Shown here one piece after another: positions 13,834 to 23,535 of a DNA stretch of 64,000 nt; the first letter of the stretch is position 1; each line of letters opens with the position of its first letter. The notes under the pieces were generated by a model, which was not told the origin of the DNA, made no database searches, and saw nothing but the letters and a program-made list of their open reading frames with translations. The stretch is from contig NC_084663.1 of NCBI RefSeq assembly GCF_028389875.1, forward strand, positions 205,127,876-205,191,875, given 5' to 3'. Origin of the DNA: Rhea pennata. Its lineage: Eukaryota; Chordata; Aves; Rheiformes; Rheidae. The position numbers were made by a program, and so were the translations under genes.

Positions 13834-14542
13834 CTTTTCCTGTTCAATGCAGTTAAACAACAAGCCAGCATAAAGGCAGAAACATCAGTATCAAAACAGG
13901 TGCTTTTGAAGACAGGATTTAAGTACTTCAGTATTAGTGTAAAGCTTGTAAAGCAACTAAGATCGGACTCTGTCACAGGTGAAGTCTAAGGTCTGAGTGG
14001 CTTCAAAATATGTTTGTGCTTTGTCTATACATGTTCCTCCCATAGACCTGCATGGCTTAAAGTATAAGAAAGAAAAACCTCTAAAACTTACTCATTTCAA
14101 GTGTCCCAAGGGCTATTTCTATTGCCAAGTACAACCAGAGCACACATAAGCTATTTATGCCAGGAGCTAGGGCATGGCTAGAGGCCCCTATTGTTCTTGC
14201 TCTGCAATCTAGAGAATTTCTCTTGACTGATTATATTTTCAAGGGAATAATTCCACTTATTAGCCCTCTGTACATCACAGAATTGAAAGTATCTTACTTA
14301 ATTCATGGCACTGCAACAAAGTCTCTGCTGCACACAATTTAACTATGCAAAAACAACCTGTATATGTCTAGAGTGCAATAGTTTGTATTATACCAAGTTA
14401 CAATTTACCAAAAGCCATAGAGAACAATTACCTTATTAAAGCCTTGATGTTAAAAAATACACATTATTTGCTATGTGCCGAAATAAATTAAGAAGCTAGT
14501 CATAGATTTTTGTTCTAAGAAACTCCTAGGTGATTACTTGGT

Positions 14543-14548
14543 TTTATT
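14543..14548 (-). terminator. candidate DEUP1 polyadenylation signal
   Basis: AATAAA on the minus strand, 31 nt beyond the DEUP1 stop codon. It would give a very short 3' UTR. Longer transcripts using a later signal cannot be excluded. Confidence 0.4.
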
Positions 14549-14578
14549 TTCTTAATTGTCCAAAAAAGTCTAGCTGGC

Positions 14579-14749
14579 TTAAATATGTCTGTTTTGCTTT
14601 AACCTGGCATATTTTCTTAGAGTATTTTCAGAATGTCTTTTCAGTTCTTCAATGTGTGAATTTAAATGTTCTTCAAATTCTTTGGTGTGCTTCTCTTCCT
14701 CTTGAAGGAACTTTTCTGTTGTTGCAAGGAGGGACGTCTCAGGAAGAGA
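14579..14749 (-). CDS. DEUP1: DEUP1 exon 13 (last coding exon)
   Basis: Encodes 56 residues and the TAA stop at 14579-14581. It begins SLPETSLL after an acceptor ag (14751-14750), phase 0. The helix FLQEEEKHTKEFEEHLNSHI and the end KQNRHI match the conserved C-terminal helix of DEUP1. I did not find the small serine/proline-rich piece that precedes this helix in mammals; it may be absent, merged into exon 12, or on a micro-exon I missed. Confidence 0.95.
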   Translation of the reverse strand, partial: SLPETSLLATTEKFLQEEEKHTKEFEEHLNSHIEELKRHSENTLRKYARLKQNRHI

Positions 14750-17020
14750 CTGATTAATGCATAGAGAGATGTGGTTAGTAAAGAACAGCAAGTACAGCAG
14801 TGCTTGCATTATCAATTTTTAAACTTTAAAAGCAGCTTAACATATATCAGCTAATAAGCCTCCATTTTATATCTCATGATGCATGCGTTTACATGAGTAA
14901 ACATGAGTTTAAGCATATATTTTTTAGAGGTGTTCAAGTGCTTGAATGACTTCATGTTCACAGTACCTTTGATATTAAGGGCTTTAGCACGTAGATTTGC
15001 TTTTAAGCATTTCAATGCCCTGTTAGACAGCCTCAGACTGCTTCAGAACCACTAAAACCCTCACCTAGATAAAGGTCATGCTATAATTTAGGCCAGAACA
15101 GAGGACAAAAATCTGTTTTTTCAAATTACAGAATATATGTAATTAGTGTTAGGTACTGCTAATTGCCTCCTGTAATTCTGTGCCTCTGCCTTTGTTCCAT
15201 CTCAAGAGATGCTTTTTGAGGAAAGGAAGAAAACCTATGCTCATTTCAGTATTGTCATCTTAAAGCCCTGATATTCTGGAAAACGTACTAAATTTTAGTC
15301 ATTATGAATAGTTCACTAAAAAATTCCCTTTCATTTAATGAGTAGACTGAGATAGAAGCCATAGCAAAATCAGTTTTAAAATGGTTGTGATATGAGTTAG
15401 AGTTCTATTTGTTAATATTAAGATCCATTCACTGGAATATCTTTATGAAAAGAAATATGAAATATTTTTTCTTTGCCTGAAGATATTCATACTTGTTTAA
15501 ATAAATCCAATGTTTATTTACATAGATAAATATTATTTTATGACATGAATTTTTAACAATGGACTGTGAGAAAAAACTCAGTACAAGAGCTTCAACACTT
15601 AGTAAGAGAAAGATCATTTTTTCTTTGTATGACCATATACTGAGAAGATTATTAACATTTATTATCTTAATTAAACTATATGTTAAAATAATTTCAATTT
15701 AATTGATAGAGCTATCAGTCTAAAATCTCTGGTTTTGCTTTTCCTACAATATAAAAGGAGCAGAATATGAAATAGAAAAGCCCTCAAATGTTTTAATTAT
15801 TTAAATGGTTTGTGGAAAAGGACAATTTTACTACACCTGTGAATTTTTATTCTCCTTTTCAAAGTACAAGTGGGCAATAGCCAGAAATAAATTCTGGATA
15901 TAATACTGTCCTCCTAGAGTGAGACAGATTTTCTGACATATTGGGTTAAAATGAAATAAACGGATAAAGTAGAACTTTCCTTTTCTTAGAACCTCCTCCT
16001 TAGTGTTTTAATAGGATGAGAAAGAAAAAACGCCTTTATTTTCTGTGTACGAAAAAGAAGCACGAGGTATTGGGTCACCCTGTGGTACTACACTCTCCTA
16101 TCAATCCCCGCATTAGCCAAGGAATGTTAATCTTCCGATGTTTGACAAACTCTTGGGAGAGATCACCTGCCTTATGTTTTACTTCATAAACATGTGCATG
16201 ATTTCCCACTCATAAATCATTGTTGTTTTCATAAGAAGAGTTGTTCCTGAGATTTTTGTGAACATTTCTTCATGGGCTATAGTCACATAAATACTTTCTT
16301 GTGACATTTGGATTCAAAAGTACAGTCAGCAGTACTATTTTGCACTATGAAGAAGGCCTTTGTATTATGAAGAAGCCATTGGACATGAAGGCTGGACTCC
16401 CTTAAAGAATCACCATATGTTTCACTTACTAAATACCAGCTCCAAAATCACTGAGTCAATATTGAGAAAATAAAATACAGTGAGAGCATAAGAAGTCAGG
16501 CAATTATGAATCTCAAATGTGGATTTCATAGGTGTCATCTCCTATAGAAAAAAAAAAAAAAGTCATACTGCCAGCAGAGAGACAAGATTGCTAAATCCTC
16601 AGAAATGTTATATTATTACGAGAGATACGCAGAGATTCATTATAACAATGTTTACAATTGCCGAGTTGTCTTTAGAAACATACATGATCAAGCCATCTTG
16701 CAAAAACAGTAGCGTCCTTTACTTCAATTGTACTTTGATGTGTTTTTCTTGAAATACAGTCTCAGCCCTAAAGAGCCATTTCTAAATTTTCTCACAGATG
16801 AGAGAAGAATATAGATCACAGAGTAAGTAGATCATGGTTTCTTTTGGTTTCCTACCTGAGGGTCAGACATCACTGACTATCATTTTAGATAGGGTCCCAA
16901 TTCACCGTTTTTAAGCACTTTGAAAGAAAGTTGAATCTAAACAGATCTAAAAGGCAAAACTTATAAGGATCTAAGCTTTGTTTTCTAAACCTCTGCCCTA
17001 CTCTATCATTGTGTTCTGTA
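14750..17020. other. DEUP1 last intron, part right of exon 13
   Basis: AT-rich, with no exon, repeat family or ORF that I can support. There is a run of about 15 A near 16546-16560. Confidence 0.6.
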
Positions 17021-18650
17021 TTCTTCAAATGTATCAGTAGCAAAAGGAAGATGAGGGAAAACATGGGCCCACTCCTGAATGGGGCGGGGGCCCTGGTGAC
17101 AAGGGATACAGAGAAGGCAGAACTACTGAATGCCTTCTGTGCTTCAGTCTTCACTGCTAAGGGCTGCCCTCAGGAATCCCTGACCCTGGAGACAAAGAAG
17201 AAAATCTGGAGAAAAGAAGACTTTCCTTTGGTTGATTAGAGATCTTCTGGGCAAGCTTGACATCCACAAATCCATGGGCCCAGATGGGATGCATCCACGG
17301 GTACTGAGGGAGCTGGCGGATGTTGTTGCCAGGCTGCTCTCCAGCATCTTTGAAAAGTCATGGAGAACTGGAGAGGTGCCTGAGGATTAGAAGGGAGCCA
17401 GTGTCACTCCAATCTTCAAAAACCACAAGCAGGACCCAGGCAACTCTAGGCCTATCAGCCTCACCTCCATCCCTGGAAAGGTGATAGAACAGCTCATTCT
17501 GGATGGCACCTCTAGCTTGACTTCAACAAGAATTTCGACAGTGTCTTCCATGACATACAGGTAAGCTCAGGAAGTGTGGGTTAGATGACCAGACAGTGAG
17601 GTGGACTGAGAACTGGCTGAAAGACACAGCTCAGAGGGTCATCAGCAGCAGTGCAGAGGCCTGTGGCTAGTGGAGTTCCCCAGGGCTCAGTACTGGGTCC
17701 AGTCTTGTTCAACTTTTTCATCAATGACCTGGATGAGGGGACTGAGTGCCTCCTCAGCAAGTTTGCTGATGATACCGAGCTGGGAGGAGTGGCTGACACA
17801 CCTGAGGGCTGTGCTGCCATTCAGAGAGACCTGGACAGGGTGGAGAGTTGGGCAGAGAGGAACCTCCTGAGGTTCAACAAGGGCAAGTGCAGGGTCCTGC
17901 ATTTAGGAAGAAATAACCCCATGCACCAGTATAGGCTGGGGGGTTGTACTTGTGGAGAGCAGCTGTGCAGAGAAGGACCTGGGAGTGCTGGTGGATGACA
18001 GATTGATCATGAGCCAGCAATGTGCCCTTGTGGCCAAGAAAGCCAATGGTATCCTGAGGTGCATTAGAAAGATTGTTGCCAGCAGATCAAGGGCGACGAT
18101 CCTCTCACTCTACTCTGCCCTGGTGAGGCACATCTGGAGGACTCAGTCCAGTTCCGGGCTCCCCAGGACAAGACACACATGGAGCTCCTGGAGAGAGTCC
18201 AGTGTAGGGCTACGAAGATGATTGGAAGGCTGGAGCATCTCCCTTCTGAGGAATGGCTGTGAGAGCTGGGCCTCTTCAGCCTGGGGAAGAGAAGACTGAG
18301 AGGGGATCTTATCAATATCTACAAATACCTTAAGGGAGGATGTCAAGGGGATGGGGCCAGAGTCTTTTCAGTTGTCCCGTGTCACAGGACAAGAGGCAAT
18401 GGGCAGAAATTGAAGCACAGGAAGTTCCGCCTGAACGTGAGGGGGAATTTCTTCACCGTGATAGTGACGGAGCCCTGGCACAGGTTGCCCAGAGAGGTAG
18501 TGGAGTCTCCTTCTCTGGAGATATTCAAAATCCACCTGGACAGAACCCTGTCTAAGATGCTCTAGGTGACCCTGCTTAAGCAGGGTGGTTGGACTAGATG
18601 ATCTCCAGAGGCTCTTTCTAACCTGAACCATTTTGTGATTCTGTGATTAT
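17021..18650 (+). mobile_element. CR1 LINE copy 1 (truncated, internally deleted)
   Basis: It aligns by eye along its length with CR1 copy 3. It starts within the region just after the endonuclease (YISSKR-like, GAGALVTRDTEKAE), continues into reverse transcriptase, and ends in the family 3' tail (ggactagatgatctccagag, then a ttctgtgatt-type octamer end). A TAG replaces the Trp of the GEVPEDW motif at 17388-17390, and more than 100 nt including the HGFTKGKS region is missing near 17505. The copy lies inside the last DEUP1 intron, antisense to the gene. It is non-autonomous and old. Confidence 0.93.
17651..17998 (+). pseudogene. CR1 copy 1 reverse transcriptase remnant
   Basis: A 115-codon frame with RT motif B ([10 protein letters not shown]), the following FNFFINDLD segment, and motif C as FADDTELGG, where F replaces the more common Y before ADD, as is usual in CR1. 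It is followed by the conserved [15 protein letters not shown] region. The frame breaks near 17950 and resumes in another. The upstream motif A aspartate survives only as a degraded DFNKNFDSV-like stretch. This is a fragment with no complete polymerase. Confidence 0.85.
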
Positions 18651-18935
18651 CTTTACTTTCAGTGCCTGAGAAATAAGAACCATAAAGATACTGCTTTAAT
18701 CCATTTCTCAGATAATACTCACAGTCACTTATTTTGAAATTCTTTTCCTCAGCTAGCACTTATGTATTTCATTTTTTTAACTGGATCTAGGCAGAAATGT
18801 CCAGAACCAGTAAGCTCTCAACTTAACCTTTTGTACAGTTAGGCAATACAGATTCCGCTTTTTCAGTCTTACTGTGTCATATAACCCTGTCTTTCCTTGG
18901 TGCAGGTCAGTGATGAGAATGAATTTTTTGCCTCA
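18651..18935. other. intronic sequence between CR1 copy 1 and coding relic
   Basis: No feature recognised. A tract resembling a plus-strand splice acceptor ends at about 18906 (tttccttggtgcag), but no plus-strand gene follows convincingly. Confidence 0.4.
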
Positions 18936-19094
18936 TCAGCTGCTGGAAATGAAGAAGGGCACCTGATGCAGATGCAGCAGATTCATGTGTGAAATATGTG
19001 CTACTTTTGAGGTCTTCTCCTCAAACAAGAACTGCCCAAAGTATTTTTGAATTAATTCTGGATTGCTGCGGAGAAGCACCCCAGGAAGTTGAAT
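18936..19094 (-). pseudogene. unidentified coding relic, segment 2
   Basis: A 52-codon open minus-strand stretch ending at TGA 18936-18938. It contains RSNPELIQKYFGQFLFEEK and further helix-like sequence, with two adjacent stops at its end. Its composition looks like real protein, not random AT-rich translation. It lies on the same strand as the larger relic at 20464-21018, separated from it by CR1 copy 2 and by stop-ridden sequence, and may be the same broken gene. I do not recognise the family. Confidence 0.4.
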
Positions 19095-19567
19095 CTACTC
19101 TCTCTTGCACTTAAATTGTCTAGACTGAATCTCCTTCTGATTCCATGAATAGTCCCAACATTTGTAGTGGTACCTTCAGCAAGGCAGCTAGACAGCATTA
19201 ACATTCAGGACATTCTAACATTTAATGGCTGAATCACACTACAGTTACAGGCTAAAGTCTTCTCATGCTGAGTTTCTCCTGTTTTCCAGGAAAATTCTTG
19301 TAACATCAAGGATAGAAATTGGTCTAGCTAATTTTAGTCTTACTGTAAGTAAATTTGGGGGCTTTTTGGGTGGTTTCCTCTAAATCTACACTACAGCAGG
19401 TGCACCCTACATCTTAGGCAGCAGGTATACATGTCTGTCTTCTCAGAAAAATGTGCTTCAAATATGAACACCTCAGCTGAGGTGCCTAGGAAAGTGTCAG
19501 GCCAGAGAGGAAGACATGTAGAGGGCCTGAGTACCTAAGCAGTTAGTAATACTTAAGAGGAAGAAGC

Positions 19568-19580
19568 ATGAACCACATGG
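19568..19580. repeat. left 13-bp direct repeat flanking CR1 copy 2
   Basis: ATGAACCACATGG, repeated exactly at 20089-20101 on the other side of the CR1 insert. Read as a target-site duplication. Confidence 0.8.
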
Positions 19581-20090
19581 CATGTCCAGTTCTGGGCTCC
19601 CCAGGACAAGACACACATGGAGCTCCTGGAGAGAGTCCAGCGTAGGGCTATGAAGATGATTGGAGGGCTGGAGCATCTGCCCTATGAGGAACGGCTGTGA
19701 GAGCTGGGCCTCTTCAGCCTGGGGAAGAGAAGACTGAGGGGGGATCTTATCAATGTGTATAAGTACCTGAAGGGAGGGTGTCAAGGAGATGGGGCCAGAC
19801 TCTTTTCAGTTGTCCCGTGTGACAGGACAAGAAGCAATGGGCAGAAACTGAAGCACAGGAAGTTCCGCCTGAATGTGAGGGGGAATTTCTTCACCGTGAG
19901 AGTGACAGAGCACTGGCACAGGTTGCCCAGAGAGGTTGTGGAGTCTCCTTCTCTGGAGATCTTCAAGGCCCACCTGAAGGCAACCCTGTCTACCACGCTC
20001 TAGGTGACCCTGCTGAGTGGGGGTGGGAGGTGGGGGGAGTGGGACTAGATGATCTCCAGAGGTCCCTTCCAATCTTACTGATTCTATGAT
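19581..20090 (+). mobile_element. CR1 LINE copy 2 (about 0.5 kb 3' end)
   Basis: A strongly 5'-truncated CR1 covering only the C-terminal RT and post-RT region (frames with [22 protein letters not shown] and [18 protein letters not shown] sequence) and the 3' UTR, ending in ATTCTATG. Flanked by identical 13-bp repeats. It interrupts the unidentified minus-strand coding relic: with the CR1 and one repeat removed, the relic reads through in frame (...SDSLDPTLRHHVV...), which fixes the order of events. Antisense within the DEUP1 intron. Confidence 0.93.
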
Positions 20091-20101
20091 GAACCACATG
20101 G
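20089..20101. repeat. right 13-bp direct repeat flanking CR1 copy 2
   Basis: Exact copy of 19568-19580. Its first bases overlap the final ATG of the CR1 octamer tail. Confidence 0.8.
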
Positions 20102-20463
20102 TGCCTCAGAGTAGGATCAAGACTGTCAGAATCATTCCTGATGACGTCCAACAGTAGAATTTCCCACAACGTTTCATTGCAATCTATTTCTTATGTGATT
20201 CTCCATCTTTAATGTTAGAAAGTTTCCTAACATCTTATTTAAATCTTCTTTGTTACTGCTTAAGTCTACTACTTCTTGTCTTAGAAAGCAAGAATAGAGG
20301 ATGTATGCACATTATTTGAAGAGAGGCATGAGAAGGTAATTGTGACTAAAAGTTATAAATCTAGACTGGGAAGCACAATGTTTCAGCTCTAACTGAAATT
20401 GAAAAAATGTGCAAGTAACTGTTTTCTGAAGTTATTCATTTCCAGAAGAAAGCACTCTCCAAA
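20102..20463 (-). pseudogene. unidentified coding relic, frameshifted part
   Basis: On the minus strand, coding-like stretches occur in more than one frame. One reads RQEVVDLSSNKEDLNKMLGN and continues as a helix. After a stop and frame change the next reads NETLWEILLLDVIRNDSDSL. The first is heptad-like. Several frameshifts and stops show that it is not functional. It is continuous with the block at 20464-21018. Family unknown. Confidence 0.4.
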
Positions 20464-21018
20464 CTACTGTTCAGAGAAAGAATATCCACCTATATTTGGG
20501 AAACTTAGAAACAAAAGTTTTGGTTTATGGGATTCTCCAATGAATCTCACCTGAGATTTCCAGTTCGCTCTAAAGGTGGGTGTGGCCTTCCCTATACATG
20601 TAACGTCTAAGGAGGAATGTAAAGGAACAGAAGTTCCAGTGAAACATTTATTAAAGTAAGTTAGTTTGAAGATCTCTGTGGAAAGAAGACTTAAGTCTTT
20701 GCCTAAAGCCCTAGAGACTACTTTATCTTCCTCAAATACCTTAACAATGAAATAATTTTGGTAAATGCAGAAGATCACTTTCAATTCCAATGTTTTCAAG
20801 TAGCGCTACAAATATTCTTCAGAAAAATGGTCGCTTGTAACATCTTTAGGAGTTTCAAACATGTGGGAGATTTCACTCATGTCTTGAAAAAAGCTGTCAA
20901 AGAACTCTGGATTACAATACACTGTAGGACTTTTTCCTCCGTCTCTCTCTTCTTCATGCAGTGGCTTTCCATTGGGTCTCAGAACTTCAGAGTAACAGAG
21001 TGGTGAATGGGCTCTGAA
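20464..21018 (-). pseudogene. unidentified coding relic, main block
   Basis: A frame of 184 codons on the minus strand has only one internal stop (TAG at 20806-20808), whereas about ten would be expected by chance in sequence of this composition. Readable parts include LRPNGKPLHEEERDGGKSPT and NPEFFDSFFQDMSEISHMFE before the stop, and FEEDKVVSRALGKDLSLLST and HKPKLLFLSFPNIGGYSFSE after it. No ATG opens the frame. I recognise no domain. It sits in the last DEUP1 intron on the same strand as DEUP1. It could be a retrocopy, an old gene fragment, an undescribed exon cluster, or part of an uncharacterised mobile element. High similarity to a known avian protein would settle it. Confidence 0.5.
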
Positions 21019-21492
21019 CTAAAGCTGTGGTATCCAAAGTCTGTCTGAGTAATGATTAACTTCTGATGATCTTCTGGACTTGTACTTGATTCAAGGCCAC
21101 TGATTTGGATCTAGGCTCAGTGAGAAAAATATTATGTACTTTGCCCACACATCAACTGGGAAGTGTTTTCCTTATAATCTAGTCAACTGTCTAGACATGG
21201 ACTATATCCTGAGTACCAACTGGGATATGCTTTCCCTGTAGCTTGCAAAATTATTTCAGCCTAGGTAGTTTCCCTGGACTGGCTGGAAATGGAAATTTTG
21301 TGACCAGCTGTCTCTGTCTGACACTTCTGAGAGAACAGAGGGGGAGAAGTTGGTGTTTATCAAACTCTCCTGGAAAAGCCCCAACAATTACTTTTGCGAT
21401 TAACAATTTAAAGAGGAAAATGCCTAAACCATGAGAAACCAAGAGATAGTTATTTAAAATCTTTGTGAAGTATATGAATATGAAAATGGTAG

Positions 21493-22040
21493 GATGAGGT
21501 CAAAGACCCAGGACTACGTGGTTCTCAGACTGCTGAGACCGTGCTCCTGGGTCACAGTCAGGAAAGAGCTACATTACAATCCCTGCTTCCTAGGGCAGGC
21601 CTCATTATGGTGCGGCCAATCTACAGCGAGATTCTGGATTATGAAGACTGTATTCCAGCAGCCATATCTCTGATCGGGAAGGATGGCACATTTCTGAAAT
21701 GCACAGCAGAGCTGGGGGATAACTACCACAAACTGCTTGAAGATGCTGATGACATCATGATGTCTCCTCTCTCCTACCTAATGTGACAAATGGGAAGAAA
21801 ATTGCTGACTGTTTCCTCCTAGTAAAAGTTGAAGTACAATCTTCCCTTACAAGCCTTGGCCACATACCTACAGTTCAGGATCTCTTGGGTACAAATTTTT
21901 ATGCATCACAGCTGGACAGAGAGGTGGCTACAGTCACTCACTTGTTAGTTCCATTATTTAATGATGGCATGGTTGCATGCTTTGACGTCTGGGAAATAAA
22001 TGCTAAATTTTCAAGTGAAAAAAAAAATTGTGGCAAGTAG
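21493..22040 (+). pseudogene. unidentified coding relic on the plus strand
   Basis: Two overlapping open frames: 21493-21786 (97 codons and TGA) and, after a frame change, 21783-22040 (85 codons and TAG). They read like one protein broken by a single frameshift: QERATLQSLLPRAGLIMVRP, then YSEILDYEDCIPAAISLIGK, then after the shift NGKKIADCFLLVKVEVQSSL and QLDREVATVTHLLVPLFNDG. The last part is vaguely reminiscent of a GAF-type alpha/beta fold; this is only an impression. AATAAA near 22058 and a 23-A run at 22247-22269 follow, which would suit the 3' end of a retroposed mRNA. No introns are evident. Family not recognised. Confidence 0.5.
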
Positions 22041-22246
22041 GGATGCCTAGGGGAGAATAAAAGACACTAAGGGAGTGGCTAAAGCTCAGGTATAAAGACT
22101 GCCAGAGTTAGCGAGTTCTGGAGAGTTTTTCCTAAGAAGTGGCCCTAGGTAAAGAGGAGATTATTCCACTTGCCATGGAGATTGGTAATCTCCATTCTAT
22201 GAAGAACAGAGAACAAAAGAATGCTGCACTATTATTCTTTCATTTC

Positions 22247-22269
22247 AAAAAAAAAAAAAAAAAAAAAAA
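22247..22269 (+). repeat. A23 tract
   Basis: Uninterrupted run of 23 A, 207 nt after the end of the plus-strand coding relic. It could be the tail of a retrocopy or an ordinary homopolymer. Confidence 0.85.
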
Positions 22270-22753
22270 GATTATAGCAGTTATCACTTCTGTTTGGTTC
22301 TGGATACAATAGAAAATACATCGAAAATATTTGCTGGAATTTCTCAGATTACATCCATTAATCTAATGCTGTAGAAACTTGATTTGTCTAACAGCACATT
22401 ATATTACTTAACAGTAAGTTTGCAGGTATTATAGAAAGACACTTAAATCAGAATGCCCATATTGACAGCAATATTGGCAACTAACTAAAATGCAGAAGTT
22501 TCCACTACAGTTACATAATGGCAGGTAAATATCACTATCATTATTAATATGAAGGTATGGCCCACTGGCAGATGTTTAATTGTCAGAAAAACTGCATTTA
22601 TGTTAGGATGATGTATTTCAGTTTTTGCTGGGCTGGCACTGCATAAATAAAGATGACAACAGGGTTTATCTAATTTTTAGCTCCTCCAGGTTTATATTTG
22701 ATCCACAAATGGATCTTTAAGAATACCTGTGTTATAGGAAAAGAGTTACTTAC

Positions 22754-23054
22754 TGCTAATTTGATTTCTTCTGCACTGTAAGCATGGCCCAGTAAAATGC
22801 CTGTTCTGCCTTCTTCAGGAAGCAGCCCCTCAGAGCACAAAGGATGTTCCATTGGTGGTGATGGAGATTTATCATCTAGTTCCTGTTCATGACCTCTGTC
22901 AAGTTTTTGAGAAGATAAAGTGGTGCTGCTTTTTGAACCAATAATATCACCTTGGCCATATAAAGTAGGACTACAGCTTCTGTGGTGTCTACTGGCTGTG
23001 AACACAGCAAACTGTTGAGGTTTCACTTGCCATGCATCTTCATTTCGGAAAGCT
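22754..23054 (-). CDS. DEUP1: DEUP1 exon 12
   Basis: A 301-nt exon completing a codon split AG|A and encoding AFRNEDAWQVKPQQFAVF through SAEEIKLA. The acceptor is attttag and the donor GCA|gtaagt, a perfect consensus. The sequence is rich in S, P, D, G and Q, predicted disordered, and diverges strongly from mammalian DEUP1, where the equivalent linker is shorter. Identity rests on in-phase joining to exons 11 and 13 and on coding quality, not on conserved motifs. Confidence 0.85.
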
Positions 23055-23535
23055 CTAAAATAGTAATAAAAATACAAAGTCAAAGTATGAAAACCAGTTA
23101 AAACTACAAGCTGTCATAGCAAAGCCACATTTTTTGTTCATTTATGTAATTTTGATTAGTCAGATGTTTGAACTGCTTCAAGTATCAAGTTATTGGCATA
23201 ACATTGTACCTTATCAAATTGTAGAAATTTAGCAACTTACCACCTGCTAGCTAGTTAGTGTAAATGTTTGGGTGTACATTCACTGTCTGCTTCAGTTATG
23301 ACATAAATTATGCTTCTTTAAACCCCATCATTGGAGCTTAAGTTGACTAAACTTGCTGTATAATTGTGGGATGATAAGTGCTGAAACACAAATCCACTTC
23401 AGGTATTTCAGGATATCAATATTCCTCAATAGCTGCCGGTCTGTTGCCAAAGGTTATCACCCCTTTAGCTCTTCGGTGGAAGAGGATAGGTAAACACTCT
23501 CCAGATATGTCTTGAAAACCTAGCTTATGGTATAA
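23055..23535. other. DEUP1 intron 11, part before CR1 copy 3
   Basis: Nothing recognised in this stretch. Confidence 0.6.

Larger units (their letters stand above)
6886..14542. other. intergenic region between convergent SMCO4 and DEUP1
   Basis: I see no conserved coding exon. Contents are an (AT)n microsatellite at about 7686-7706, a T22-G13 homopolymer junction at 8561-8595, T13 near 8658, a 26-T run at 13808-13833, and a CpG-dense patch at about 11390-11570 (listed separately). Open frames of up to 118 codons (for example 9923-10279 on +) show no recognisable domain and overlap frames on the other strand, so I do not call them genes. Confidence 0.6.

Noticed and set aside
18906..18993. 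Plus-strand acceptor followed by a short open frame (VSDENEFFASSAAG...)
   Set aside because: The frame ends after about 29 codons and overlaps the longer coding-like minus-strand frame; no plus-strand partner exon or donor was found.
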